Below the pieces are notes generated by a model that worked only from the letters and a program-made list of their open reading frames with translations, made no database searches and was not told the DNA's origin. Below are positions 7,969 to 17,155 of a stretch of DNA of 64,000 nucleotides, piece after piece (position 1 is the stretch's first letter; every line of letters starts with the position of its first letter). The DNA lies in the NCBI GenBank assembly GCA_902771735.1, contig CACXXO010000019.1, positions 1-64,000 on the forward strand, written 5' to 3'. The DNA comes from an uncultured Bacteroidota bacterium (GTDB taxonomy: Bacteria > Bacteroidota > Bacteroidia > Bacteroidales > P3). The translations under genes and the position numbers were made by a program.

Positions 7969-9813
7969 TTATTCCTTCCGTATTTCATTAAACTCAAAAT
8001 GATTGGGATACTTTGGTAATCGATAGTATTTCTTGTAATCTATATCGAGTTCGTTTTTGAACCCGAGACCTATTTGGTAATACGCTTCAAATATGGCTGT
8101 CATATCGGAATTAGTGCATACAATATAGTCTTTGTCCGCATACTCTTTAAATTGTTCTCTGTCGCACAAATACCACCCGCAAAGTTCCGACTCATCAGAG
8201 CAAATGATATGCCCTTGAAATCTTTCCCGATAGTCGAGAAACTCCATGAAACGAGCTGGAGCTATTCCTTTTAGCATTTTACGCATCAAAAGAAACATGG
8301 CTTCTAAATCATCGACACATACCGACCAAGGATATAATGCTCCTTCGTCTTTCTGTAACAACAAGCTGAGATCTGTCTGTATTTGACCATATTTAAAGTC
8401 GGTAACAACAATCGACCATACCCCACCAATCTTCTTGTTCTTTAAGCAATAAAGCACTTTGTGTTTATTGTTGGCATCACATATATCAACGTCTTTGCCT
8501 GACATCAAAATATCTTCAACACGCTTACATTGTTCATACCCTAGTTGGATGGCATTTTCATAGTCCCTTTTGATGCGACCATAGGCTTTTATGGGGTTAC
8601 GGAATGGGGGGCGGAATCCACAATCCTTTATCTCCACAACAATACACGTGTCGCCGAATATTACAAGTAAATCATTTTCAGCAACGCCATCAACACAATA
8701 GTTGGTAAAGATTTTAGCCTTTCCCAGGAAAAAACGTCTGAATATATCCACCACTTTTTCTTCAAACGCATCGTCTTTGTTTTGCTTGTATTTATGTCCA
8801 ATAGCATTGTCTTTTTGTAACGCATCGTCTATCCTAAAATAGAATCCTTCAATCAGAAACTTATCCAGACAGATGCACTTATCACCAAACTGTATCAAAG
8901 GCCTCGATTCAAAATAATGCTTGTCGGCATAATATATGGTCTGGCCTTCTATCAAATTCTTGTCATAAGTAAAGAAATCAAATATCCGTTGCAGATGTCC
9001 GGAATCAATATCCGCAGCCATCAATTCTTTCTTTGATTGAATGAATATCTCTCCGGGATTAGTCTGCATTGTTTCTCGCAGTCCGCTTAATTCTGGTTGA
9101 AACAACCATTGGTGTGGATCTTCAACACCCCTATCAATAAACTTCTGCGTCAATTTACTCCATTCTTCAGGATGGTTGGCATAACGCGAAAACACATTTG
9201 CGTAAGGATTGACAATTGCATTCAATTTGTCGTTATTAATCTTTCTAACATGCAAGAAAAAACGCAATGCCTCATCCACTGTAAATCCATACCATGATTC
9301 TATCTGGCTGTCGTATGACTTAAAGTACTTTACAATCCTATCAAGGGTTTGCTCCTCATAAACAAGTAGGGCGTTGCCAAAATAGCTCATGAATGTTGTT
9401 AACGCCACGCCAACTTTTTTGTCGCGCTCATCATGAAATAAATCGCCCTCATTTGGAAATGCAATGTTGACAAAATAAGTCATCTCTATTTCATCCAGCA
9501 ATAAAGCTATCTTATTCCAACGTTCATCATCCATTTCAACGGTTTCTGTTCTATCTACTATGGAATAATAAACATCCACCATATATAGCGTTTGTCTCAT
9601 AGGCGATTGAAGATGCTCATAAAGCGGCGACGACAACCTATCGCCCAACTCTACAAACAGCCGCATAGCATGAACAAGTAGCGACTCTTCCTTTATAGGT
9701 CGCAATTCATTCTGCAAGTCAACAACAATTTCCTCTATCATCCTATGGGATTCTTTAGCGGCAATCATTTTCCTGTAGGCCTCGACGTTGCTGTGATTGA
9801 TTTTTTCCATCAC
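7969..9813 (-). CDS. Unknown protein with a PD-(D/E)XK nuclease-like domain
   Basis: 614 residues. The first 340 are mostly helical with no family I recognise. Residues 349-400 contain AFEEKVVDIFRRFF, then AENDLLVIFGDTCIVVEIKD: E379/D381, E394 and K396 in the order and spacing of the PD-(D/E)XK nuclease fold as in NERD and Mrr-like enzymes. The last 200 residues are again unassigned. The gene starts 28 bp after the stop of a PIN-domain gene, so the two form a likely operon. The setting beside a restriction enzyme points to a role in defence, which is an inference. Confidence 0.65.
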   Translation of the reverse strand: MMEKINHSNVEAYRKMIAAKESHRMIEEIVVDLQNELRPIKEESLLVHAMRLFVELGDRLSSPLYEHLQSPMRQTLYMVDVYYSIVDRTETVEMDDERWNKIALLLDEIEMTYFVNIAFPNEGDLFHDERDKKVGVALTTFMSYFGNALLVYEEQTLDRIVKYFKSYDSQIESWYGFTVDEALRFFLHVRKINNDKLNAIVNPYANVFSRYANHPEEWSKLTQKFIDRGVEDPHQWLFQPELSGLRETMQTNPGEIFIQSKKELMAADIDSGHLQRIFDFFTYDKNLIEGQTIYYADKHYFESRPLIQFGDKCICLDKFLIEGFYFRIDDALQKDNAIGHKYKQNKDDAFEEKVVDIFRRFFLGKAKIFTNYCVDGVAENDLLVIFGDTCIVVEIKDCGFRPPFRNPIKAYGRIKRDYENAIQLGYEQCKRVEDILMSGKDVDICDANNKHKVLYCLKNKKIGGVWSIVVTDFKYGQIQTDLSLLLQKDEGALYPWSVCVDDLEAMFLLMRKMLKGIAPARFMEFLDYRERFQGHIICSDESELCGWYLCDREQFKEYADKDYIVCTNSDMTAIFEAYYQIGLGFKNELDIDYKKYYRLPKYPNHFEFNEIRKE

Positions 9814-9841
9814 ATACTTAATTACAAAAACACAACTCGAG

Positions 9842-10855
9842 TCATATCGTTTTCAGCACCTCATCCACATCAAACTCTTCTATGTGCAATCCTTTCTTTT
9901 CATCAAACAGTAGGTCCGCATATGTTGTTGTCGATTTGCGGATGGTTATTGTATCTAATTCTGTGCCATACCACCTCTTATCTTCTGAATCGAAATAGGC
10001 ATTAGCTGCGTTCTCGTACTCCACATCTACCGAAAATTCTATGTCACAATCTACTTCTACGCCTACAACTCCACCTTCCTCATTATAGATATAGATACTA
10101 TCTCTATCAAGGTTCACACGAACATGGTTCACTGTCACTCTTGTGACCTCAACTCCCTCAATACAATTAACATAAAGACTCAAATTATCGAGTCCATTCT
10201 CGCATACATTTTGTATCTGCGAACAAAGCCCGTCATTTTGCTTTTCCAAAGCAGTTTTAATATCTTCAAATTTCTCTTTCACCACCAGCTTATCTGTTAT
10301 ATAATCTTTGTAATCAACAGCATATAGATAATAGGATTCGTACCTACTCATGTCATCATCGGCAGACAGAATGACTATTCTCGAACTTTTTTTCTTTCCG
10401 TAATTCTCCAACAACTTCAGAATAAAAGCATCAGGAAACTCAGATTTCTTATGACTGCTAAATGGAACTCTCTCATTGAAGAATGAGTCAAAAACATCCT
10501 TCACATCCTTTTCATTATATTTATACCCCAAGGTACAAACTTTGGAAGTTCTAAGATGCTTTTCAAAAATTTGATCAACCTCCTTTTCTACAATATCTTT
10601 ATTCGCTCTACCAAAGGAATCCTTATATATTGATATATTTCTGAGGACATTACATTGTTTCCTCATTTTTGAGAATGCCTCCATACAGTCCTTCCTCATA
10701 TGCCTAAGTACTTCTTGGTTTGTAATATCAGTAGATATAAGGTCAATTATATCTTCTTTTGCCAGTTTAAACAATGTGCATATAGCATTTCCTTCGGAGA
10801 AATATTTCTCCTTAATGTAAACACTTGTGTCTACAAATACGATATCCTTTTGCAT
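9842..10855 (-). CDS. PIN-domain protein (DUF4935-like), probable ribonuclease
   Basis: 337 residues from MQKDIVFVDTSVY; an upstream Met at 10888 would add 11 residues. The acidic PIN residues are visible in order: D in VFVDTSVY, E in ITNQEVLRH, D in FPDAFILKLL and D in LSADDDM. The PIN fold occupies about residues 1-190. The remaining 150 residues are beta-rich and acidic (VEVDCDIEFSVDVEYENAAN) and may be a sensor or binding module. PIN domains usually cut RNA. It is followed after 28 bp by the PD-(D/E)XK protein, giving a two-nuclease gene pair. Confidence 0.72.
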   Translation of the reverse strand: MQKDIVFVDTSVYIKEKYFSEGNAICTLFKLAKEDIIDLISTDITNQEVLRHMRKDCMEAFSKMRKQCNVLRNISIYKDSFGRANKDIVEKEVDQIFEKHLRTSKVCTLGYKYNEKDVKDVFDSFFNERVPFSSHKKSEFPDAFILKLLENYGKKKSSRIVILSADDDMSRYESYYLYAVDYKDYITDKLVVKEKFEDIKTALEKQNDGLCSQIQNVCENGLDNLSLYVNCIEGVEVTRVTVNHVRVNLDRDSIYIYNEEGGVVGVEVDCDIEFSVDVEYENAANAYFDSEDKRWYGTELDTITIRKSTTTYADLLFDEKKGLHIEEFDVDEVLKTI

Positions 10856-10891
10856 ATATAATCGAATTATTTTTATACACTTGGCCACTGA

Positions 10892-11041
10892 CTACAAGCC
10901 TGGAGTAAGTGCCCCGATATAAATCGACGGCGACACAAGACGGTTGATGTTGCGGTGGCTCTTGTCGGCTTTCTTCTCGTCGGGGGAGAGGGTCGAGACG
11001 CTGGCGGTGTTGGCTGCCTCGACGATGGCATAGAGGTGGAA
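10892..11041 (-). pseudogene. C-terminal remnant of an unknown gene
   Basis: Between the Fic and PIN genes the minus strand keeps an open frame that reads FHLYAIVEAANTASVSTLS and ends PSIYIGALTPGL before a TAG at 10892. Codon use is GC-rich like the chromosomal genes and unlike the PIN gene beside it. No start is found and the frame breaks near 11045, so it is probably the tail of a gene cut when the neighbouring island was inserted. The family is not recognised. Confidence 0.4.
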
Positions 11042-11063
11042 CGTTACGGAAGTCGAGCGATGT

Positions 11064-12137
11064 CTACGTTTTTTTGATGTTTGAGTTCAATGCCAAAACA
11101 TGCCAGCTGCCGTCGTCGCGGCGGTCGAGATAGCCTTTCTTGCGGAAACCCTCTACCTGCTTCTGGACGGCAGAACGGTTGACCGACAAAGAGTCCGCCA
11201 TCTCGGAGAAGGTGACGAAGGGCTTGTCGCGCAGGAGAGCAAGCAGGCGACTGCCATTCCCACTCCTGAAGTTGATTCGCTGACCGTCGTACCACCAGGT
11301 GTCCTTGTCGGCATTCCTCACGATGTCTATCTCGCATTGCATCTCCTCGCACACCGTCTGGCGGAAGAAGGCAAGGAAGGAAGCAATCTTGCCTATGGTG
11401 GCGTGGGCGCCGTCGGCGGGCACTTTGCCTATTTTCTGGTCAGCACGATGCAGGGCCTCAAGATATTCTGCTTTCTTGCGGTTACGGATGACAATCATGG
11501 GCCACCCATGACGGGCCATGATGTAGTTCACCATCAGGCGGGCGATGCGTCCGTTGCCGTCTTCGAAGGGGTGGATGCGGATGTAGCGGTAATGGAACAA
11601 AGCAGCCAGCTCCACAGGCGACAGCTTGCCCTCCTGCTCGGCAGCGTTGTACCAATCCACAAGGTCGCTCATCAGCGAGGCCGTTTCTTCGGGCGACGCA
11701 TATTCGAAACGGTCGCCATATCGGGTAATGACGCTGTTGGGACGCGTCTTATACTGCCCGGCATGGACGGTGTAGCTTGTCTGTCCGCCTCCAGGGAGGT
11801 CACGATAGACGGTGTAGTCCTCGCGTAGAAGCACTTTATGCAGTTGACGGATGAAGTTCTGTGTCAGCGGTATGCCTTTGTCGCGTACGGCTTCCATCAC
11901 CATCTCAACGCCCACCTGACTGGCTTTCATATCAACAAAGTCCTTCAGGTCTCCTTCGCCGCTCACCTTGCCAAACAGCAGGAGCAACTCCGTCTGCCCA
12001 TAGGTCAGCGTGTTGCCCTCGATGTGGTTGCTGTTGTAGTTGTATTCGGTCGTAAACTTGTTACGCAACAGCTCGGTATGTCTCTCCGACAACGGGAAAA
12101 GAGCCTTCCAGTCGTTGTATATTTCTTCTATCTTCAT
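11064..12137 (-). CDS. Fic-family protein with C-terminal helix-turn-helix
   Basis: 357 residues. The catalytic Fic motif HPFEDGNGRIAR is at 189-200; such enzymes transfer AMP or related groups to protein side chains. SNHIEGN at 36-42 matches the inhibitory (S/T)xxxE(G/N) motif that sits on an N-terminal helix, making this a self-restrained class II Fic protein. About residues 300-350 (FSEMADSLSVNRSAVQKQVE) form a winged-helix DNA-binding domain, so it could regulate its own gene. Repeated TACCAC sites fill its upstream region. The target is unknown. Confidence 0.88.
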   Translation of the reverse strand: MKIEEIYNDWKALFPLSERHTELLRNKFTTEYNYNSNHIEGNTLTYGQTELLLLFGKVSGEGDLKDFVDMKASQVGVEMVMEAVRDKGIPLTQNFIRQLHKVLLREDYTVYRDLPGGGQTSYTVHAGQYKTRPNSVITRYGDRFEYASPEETASLMSDLVDWYNAAEQEGKLSPVELAALFHYRYIRIHPFEDGNGRIARLMVNYIMARHGWPMIVIRNRKKAEYLEALHRADQKIGKVPADGAHATIGKIASFLAFFRQTVCEEMQCEIDIVRNADKDTWWYDGQRINFRSGNGSRLLALLRDKPFVTFSEMADSLSVNRSAVQKQVEGFRKKGYLDRRDDGSWHVLALNSNIKKT

Positions 12138-12141
12138 AAGC

Positions 12142-12236
12142 GTACCACTATATTATATGGGGTTCATACCACCTTACTAACGCATTCCCTTTGTTTTTAT
12201 TGTACGTAACACCTATTTAAGTGGTATTTGTACCAC
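12142..12236. promoter_or_regulatory. Repeated TACCAC sites upstream of the fic gene
   Basis: TACCAC occurs at about 12143, 12167 and 12231. At 12221-12236, GTGGTA and TACCAC face each other around TTTG as a perfect inverted repeat. The sites lie between the -7 box at 12302 and the fic ATG at 12137. They could be operators for the winged-helix domain of the Fic protein itself; this is an inference. Confidence 0.4.
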
Positions 12237-12301
12237 CTTTGATGCAAATATCGCAGTTTCTCCGTTGATTACTTCGTGATATTCCGTAGATTTATCGACT
12301 G

Positions 12302-12309
12302 CAAAGATA
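12302..12309 (-). promoter_or_regulatory. -7 box of the fic promoter
   Basis: Reads TATCTTTG on the minus strand and is followed by C. It lies 165 bp before the fic start. Confidence 0.6.
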
Positions 12310-12324
12310 CAAAATTTTGCAATA

Positions 12325-13185
12325 TTATTCTATTTCTTTTATTTCAGCGTCTTCCGTAGGCAGCAGGTAATCGGAGGCTCGTTTACGGGAGATGACGCTG
12401 TGGCCCACCTGCTTCTCCACTTCCTCGCGGGCCGCTTTGGCCGCTTTTCCTCCACTCTGCGCCACCTGCTTGTTCTCCTGCATGGTCTTCGGATTACGGT
12501 TACGCGATATCTCGGTGGTGGCAGCTTCCGCCAACGTGTTCAAAGCCAGCTCAAGGGTGGTCATATTGTCTCTCAGGTTCTCCTTCGTAAGTCCCTTGTA
12601 CCGTTTGTATTCGCCTGTATTCATACCGCTCCACGCCTTGGTGAGGATGTTGGTAAGGATGGCAAAGTCTTTCTGCTCTTTCACCCCCGAACGCTCCCAC
12701 TCGTCAGTCAGTTCCTTTCGCGTGCGTATGGACTTGAGACGGTTTTCTATCCAGCGTTCGCTATACCCTTGACGGCGGTAATCCTCTACGGCCATCTGGA
12801 ATGTCAACTCAGGGTCGATCATCTGGTCGATACGTTGCGCGCCTACCTCGGAGAGCCACTGTTTGATGGGTTCCGCCTTCTTGGAAGGAATGGATTGGAT
12901 GATACGCAACATCTGCTCTAAATCAGCAACATCGGTCTTGTAGTTCTTGCCGTCGGCAGCCGGCATTTTCAGTTGCTTACAATTTGTAAGCAACTCATCG
13001 GCACCCTCCTCTTTCAGGCGTTTCTTGAGAACTGCCCAGTAGGTGCTCGCCTTGCGTGGAGTGGGTTGCTCGGTCAATATCTGCACTACATCAACGATGG
13101 AGAAATAATACTTCTCTTCCTCCTCGTTCCAGGCTACACGAACCTGGTTCCCTTCAAATATCTGTATGGCGTTCTGCTGGGTCAT
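12325..13185 (-). CDS. BRO-N domain protein, DinD-like
   Basis: 286 residues. The first 110 (VRVAWNEEEEKYYFSIVDVV, ASTYWAVLKKRL, then LKMPAADGKNYKTDVAD) match the BRO-N domain found in phage antirepressors and in DinD. The middle is helical and charged, and the C-terminus (GKAAKAAREEVEKQVGHSVI) resembles the conserved end of DinD-type proteins. The DinD family is induced by DNA damage and inhibits RecA-driven strand exchange in E. coli; whether this protein does so is unknown. It is transcribed alone from a promoter between it and proS. Confidence 0.72.
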   Translation of the reverse strand: MTQQNAIQIFEGNQVRVAWNEEEEKYYFSIVDVVQILTEQPTPRKASTYWAVLKKRLKEEGADELLTNCKQLKMPAADGKNYKTDVADLEQMLRIIQSIPSKKAEPIKQWLSEVGAQRIDQMIDPELTFQMAVEDYRRQGYSERWIENRLKSIRTRKELTDEWERSGVKEQKDFAILTNILTKAWSGMNTGEYKRYKGLTKENLRDNMTTLELALNTLAEAATTEISRNRNPKTMQENKQVAQSGGKAAKAAREEVEKQVGHSVISRKRASDYLLPTEDAEIKEIE

Positions 13186-13282
13186 GTTCTCAGTACATAT
13201 TCTGTTTTAGTCGTTAATTTTATTGAAACTAACACATTATCGCTTTTACACATTCACGCATTCCTTCTGTTATTTCACGCTG

Positions 13283-13290
13283 CAAAGATA
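13283..13290 (-). promoter_or_regulatory. -7 box for the BRO-N gene
   Basis: Reads TATCTTTG followed by C on the minus strand, 98 bp before the start of the gene. It lies just past the proS terminator. Confidence 0.6.
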
Positions 13291-13317
13291 CGAATAATTT
13301 TCCAAATCGGGCAAAAG

Positions 13318-13348
13318 AAAAAAAGTGGGGCCACGGATGAGGTCCCAC
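13318..13348 (-). terminator. Terminator of proS
   Basis: On the minus strand the stem GTGGGACC and GGCCCCAC (one wobble pair) closes an 8-base loop and is followed by a run of seven T. It begins 24 bp after the proS stop. Confidence 0.75.
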
Positions 13349-13371
13349 TCAAGATGTTATTGAGCGATTGA

Positions 13372-14844
13372 TTAGTAGCTGCGGGCGAAGACGACGCGGC
13401 GGTGGCTGGGCTTGCCGCTGTAGATGCAACGGCCTTCCTCTTCGGGGGCGTCGTAGGGGATGCAGCGGATGGTGGCCTTGGTCTCTTCCTTGATGCGCTC
13501 TTCGGTCTCGGGGGTGCCGTCCCAGTGGCAGAGGAGGAAGCCGTTCTTCTCAATCTCAACTTTGAAGTCGTCCCAGGTGTCGACCTTGCGGGTCATGCTG
13601 GCGCGGAAGTCGGCGGCTTTCTTGAAAAGGTTGGCCTGGATGGTCTCCATGAGCTCGTAGACATGATCGGCAATGCCTTCGATGGGCATGGTGATCTTCT
13701 CGAGGGTGTCGCGACGGCAGACTTCACAGGTGCCGTTTTCGAGGTCACGGGGGCCTATGGCGAGGCGCACCGGGACGCCCTTGAACTCGTATTCGTTGAA
13801 CTTCCAGCCGGGCTTGTACTCGGGGCGGTTGTCGTATTTGACCACAAGGCCTTTGGCTTCGAGAGCCTTGACGATGGGGGCGATATGCTCGTCGAGTTGG
13901 CGCTGCTGGTCGTCGCTCTTGCAGATGGGGACGATGGCGACATGGATGGGAGCCAGACGCGGCGGCAGGACAAGGCCGTTGTCGTCGGAATGGGTCATGA
14001 TGAGGGCGCCCATGAGACGGGTGCTGACACCCCACGAGGTGGCCCAGACGTACTCAAGCTGGTTCTGCTTGTTGAGGAACTGCACCTCGAAGGCTTTAGC
14101 AAAATTCTGGCCGAGGAAATGGGAGGTACCAGCCTGCAGGGCTTTGCCGTCCTGCATCATGGCTTCGATGCAGAGGGTGTCGAGGGCACCGGCGAAGCGC
14201 TCGTTGGGGCTCTTGTGACCTTTGATGACGGGCACTGCCATGTAGTTCTCGACAAAATCGCCGTAGACATCAAGCATCTTGCGAGCTTCCTCTTCAGCCT
14301 CCTCACGGGTGGCGTGGGCGGTGTGGCCCTCCTGCCAGAGGAATTCGGCGGTGCGGAGGAACATGCGGGTGCGCATCTCCCAGCGCACGACGTTGGCCCA
14401 CTGGTTGCAGAGAATGGGCAGGTCGCGGTAGGACTTGATCCAGTTTTTATAGGTGCTCCAGATGATGGTCTCGGAGGTGGGGCGTACGATGAGTTCTTCC
14501 TCGAGGCGGGCGGCAGGGTCGACGACGACGCCGTTGCCGTTGGGGTCGTTCATGAGGCGGTGGTGGGTAACCACGGCACACTCCTTGGCAAAGCCTTCGA
14601 CATGCTCGGCCTCACGGGAAAGGAAGGATTTGGGGATGAAGAGGGGGAAGTAGGCGTTGACGTGGCCGGTGGCTTTGAACATGGCGTCGAGCTGGTGCTG
14701 CATCTTTTCCCAGATGGCATAGCCATAGGGTTTGATGACCATGCAGCCACGGACGGCGCTCTGCTCGGCAAGGTCGGCGCGGACGACGAGCTCATTGTAC
14801 CATTCGGAATAGTTTTCGCTGCGTTTGGAAAAATCTTTTGCCAT
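13372..14844 (-). CDS. proS: Prolyl-tRNA synthetase, archaeal/eukaryotic-like type
   Basis: 490 residues, the length of the short ProS type without the editing insertion. It starts [15 protein letters not shown] and shows the class II motifs: motif 2 around [20 protein letters not shown] and a motif 3-like stretch around [19 protein letters not shown], then an anticodon-binding domain and a C-terminal end with GRCIYSG and the terminal Tyr (FARSY). The enzyme charges tRNA-Pro in the cytoplasm. It has its own promoter and terminator. It marks the return to chromosomal core genes. Confidence 0.96.
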   Translation of the reverse strand: MAKDFSKRSENYSEWYNELVVRADLAEQSAVRGCMVIKPYGYAIWEKMQHQLDAMFKATGHVNAYFPLFIPKSFLSREAEHVEGFAKECAVVTHHRLMNDPNGNGVVVDPAARLEEELIVRPTSETIIWSTYKNWIKSYRDLPILCNQWANVVRWEMRTRMFLRTAEFLWQEGHTAHATREEAEEEARKMLDVYGDFVENYMAVPVIKGHKSPNERFAGALDTLCIEAMMQDGKALQAGTSHFLGQNFAKAFEVQFLNKQNQLEYVWATSWGVSTRLMGALIMTHSDDNGLVLPPRLAPIHVAIVPICKSDDQQRQLDEHIAPIVKALEAKGLVVKYDNRPEYKPGWKFNEYEFKGVPVRLAIGPRDLENGTCEVCRRDTLEKITMPIEGIADHVYELMETIQANLFKKAADFRASMTRKVDTWDDFKVEIEKNGFLLCHWDGTPETEERIKEETKATIRCIPYDAPEEEGRCIYSGKPSHRRVVFARSY

Positions 14845-14911
14845 TGAATATTTATTTTAATAATTAATCTACAATAAGTTAGAGCATTCCAAAAGAGGAA
14901 TGAACGAGATG

Positions 14912-14919
14912 CAAAGATA
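14912..14919 (-). promoter_or_regulatory. -7 box of the proS promoter
   Basis: TATCTTTG followed by C on the minus strand, 68 bp before the proS ATG. Confidence 0.65.
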
Positions 14920-15039
14920 CGATTTTTTTTGGAAGCGGAGAAAAAGAGTAGGAACGGGCTGGTATTTTTTTTCGTGATATATAATAAAAAGGGGTGAAGC
15001 GCGTTATAGTAAACAAATATAAAAAACAAGAATTGAGTA

Positions 15040-15864
15040 ATGAGAAAGAAGATTGTCCTGCTGGCAGGATTGATGATAGCGATGGCGGCAGGTGCGAAGG
15101 GGCAAGAGAAACACGGGGTGGACACACTGGAGTGCCATGCGGTGGGTTTCTCGTTTGGGGCGTTGACGCCGATGTATGGAGCCCACAGCGGGGGCGCCGA
15201 CGGAGGCAACATGAGGGACCTCTACGACGGGCCTTATCTGAATTTTGCGTTGGACTGGGAATATAAGACGAAGAGCAATTGGATGTTTTCGGTAGACGGA
15301 GACCTGTGGTTCGGCTACAACAGCGACAACCTGCGTTTGAGGGCGGAGCGCATGGGCGACATCTACACGAGGCAAGGCTATGTGATGAGCATGGGGGGTA
15401 GCGACGGAGTGGTGACGCTCTACAACCGCGGGTTCGCGGTGCGTCCCGGTGTGGCGAAAATCATCCCCATTTTCAAGAAAAATCCAGACTCAGGGGTGTT
15501 GCTGAAGTTGAGCGGTGGATGGATGATGCAAAAGACGGTAATCACCCAGGATATGAACGAGGGACAGGTGCCGCAGCTTGGAGAAAAGATGATGCCACTC
15601 TACGACCACCTGAGGAACGGTGTGATAGTCACCCAAAGTGTGGGATTCATCTATATGAGCAACCGGTCGACATATGTGAATTTCAAGGTAACCTTTGACT
15701 TGAGCGAGTGCATCAGCTGGTCGTCGCGGCCCTATACGATTGACAAGGTGATGGGGTTGAACGGGAAAGACGAGAACCGCTATTTTGACCTGATGGGGGG
15801 AATCAAAGTCTCGTGGATGTTCCCGTTCACAGGGAAAACATCGTATGACTACTACTATTATTAA
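15040..15864 (+). CDS. Predicted outer-membrane beta-barrel protein
   Basis: 274 residues. A signal peptide (MRKKIVLLAGLMIAMAAGAKG) is followed by alternating hydrophobic and polar strands rich in aromatic residues and Gly, such as YLNFALDWEYKTKSNWMFSV, and the chain ends in aromatic residues (FTGKTSYDYYYY). This fits a barrel in the outer membrane. It lies 19 bp before waaA and reads the same way, so it may take part in or depend on envelope assembly. I do not recognise a named family. Confidence 0.65.
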   Translation: MRKKIVLLAGLMIAMAAGAKGQEKHGVDTLECHAVGFSFGALTPMYGAHSGGADGGNMRDLYDGPYLNFALDWEYKTKSNWMFSVDGDLWFGYNSDNLRLRAERMGDIYTRQGYVMSMGGSDGVVTLYNRGFAVRPGVAKIIPIFKKNPDSGVLLKLSGGWMMQKTVITQDMNEGQVPQLGEKMMPLYDHLRNGVIVTQSVGFIYMSNRSTYVNFKVTFDLSECISWSSRPYTIDKVMGLNGKDENRYFDLMGGIKVSWMFPFTGKTSYDYYYY

Positions 15865-15883
15865 GTCTAAAAGGCTATAAACT

Positions 15884-17155
15884 ATGCGTCTGATTTACAC
15901 TATTGGAATTTGGTTCTATACGCTGGGAGTGCGCCTTGCAGCGCTTTTCGGCCACGAGAAGGCGCGCCAGATGGTTGAAGGATGGAAGCGCTGGCCGCAA
16001 GAGGTGGCAAAACTGAGCCACGACCGCCCCACCGTGTGGTTCCACGCTGCCAGCTTGGGTGAGTTCGAGCAGGCACGGCCCGTTCTGGAGGAATACCGCA
16101 GGCGGCATCCCGACCACCAGGTGCTGGTCACCTTCTTCTCCCCCTCGGGTTACGAGATACGAAAGAACTACGCTTTGGCCGACGCCATTTGCTACCTGCC
16201 CATGGACACCCCGCGCAATGTGCGACGTTTTGTCTCCGCCGCCAACCCCAAGACTGTCTTTTTCGTCAAATACGAATTCTGGTACAACTACCTCAAGGCG
16301 TTGCGCAACCGCGGTGTCAAGACCTATATCTTCTCCACCATCTTCCGTCCCGACCAGTACTTTTTCAAATGGTACGGCAAATGGTTTCTACACCAGCTCA
16401 GGGATGATTTCGTCCACCTTTTCGTGCAGAACGACGAGAGCCTCCATCTGCTCCAAAACCACGGCATCGGGCAATGTTCGCTGGCCGGCGACACGCGCTT
16501 CGACCGTGTGCACCAGATTGCCGAGGCTGCCGAGAGCAACGCAGTGGCAGAGTCCTTCCTCGAAGGCTATGAAGGCAAGGTTCTTGTGGCAGGAAGCACA
16601 TGGCCGCCCGACGAGCAAGTGCTTGCCCATGTGCGCGAGACCAATGGCGACCGATTCCCCGGACGCATCATCCTTGCGCCACACATGATCAACGAAGAAC
16701 ACCTGAAAGGGATTGAAGAGTTGTTCCCCGACAGTGTGAGGTATTCTGTGTTAAATAAAGGCGACAGCCAACCAGACACTCAACACTCAACTCAAAAGAC
16801 CCCAAAGGTGCTGATTGTTGACAACATAGGGCTGCTGTCGAAGTTGTACCGCTACGCCGACGTAGCTTATATCGGCGGCGGTTTCGGGGTGGGAATCCAT
16901 AACATCCTGGAAGCAGTCACCTTTGGCAAGCCTGTGTTCTTTGGTCCAAACTATGAGAAATTCCAGGAAGCGCACGACATCATTGCCCGCGGCGGCGGAT
17001 GGAGCATCCGTGGCGAATACGACATGGAGGAGGGTGATTTCATGCGCTTAATGACCCATCCCGAGGCGATGGAAAAAGCCTCGCAAGAGTGCCTCGATTA
17101 TATGCAAGAGAACCTTGGCAGTACGGAAAAAATATTGGCAGTAATTGAAAATTAA
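15884..17155 (+). CDS. waaA: 3-deoxy-D-manno-octulosonic acid (Kdo) transferase
   Basis: 423 residues, the normal length. The N-terminal membrane anchor is followed by the signature WFHAASLGEFEQARPV and the GT-B domains; PKTVFFVKYEFWYNYL and the C-terminal YIGGGFGVGIHNILEAVTFG are typical. The enzyme adds Kdo to lipid IVA at the inner membrane. Residues about 291-305 (GDSQPDTQHSTQKTP) are a low-complexity insertion coded by heptamer repeats at 16776-16796 between two conserved blocks. The stop overlaps the start of tamL by 11 bp. Confidence 0.95.
   Translation: MRLIYTIGIWFYTLGVRLAALFGHEKARQMVEGWKRWPQEVAKLSHDRPTVWFHAASLGEFEQARPVLEEYRRRHPDHQVLVTFFSPSGYEIRKNYALADAICYLPMDTPRNVRRFVSAANPKTVFFVKYEFWYNYLKALRNRGVKTYIFSTIFRPDQYFFKWYGKWFLHQLRDDFVHLFVQNDESLHLLQNHGIGQCSLAGDTRFDRVHQIAEAAESNAVAESFLEGYEGKVLVAGSTWPPDEQVLAHVRETNGDRFPGRIILAPHMINEEHLKGIEELFPDSVRYSVLNKGDSQPDTQHSTQKTPKVLIVDNIGLLSKLYRYADVAYIGGGFGVGIHNILEAVTFGKPVFFGPNYEKFQEAHDIIARGGGWSIRGEYDMEEGDFMRLMTHPEAMEKASQECLDYMQENLGSTEKILAVIEN
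16776..16796 (+). repeat. Three heptamer units inside waaA
   Basis: ACACTCA, ACACTCA and ACTCAAA in a row. The 21 bp keep the reading frame and encode part of a Gln/Ser/Thr-rich linker. Confidence 0.7.

Noticed and set aside
13402-14847. 481-codon open frame on the plus strand opposite proS
   Set aside because: A shadow of proS caused by codon bias; no recognisable protein features.
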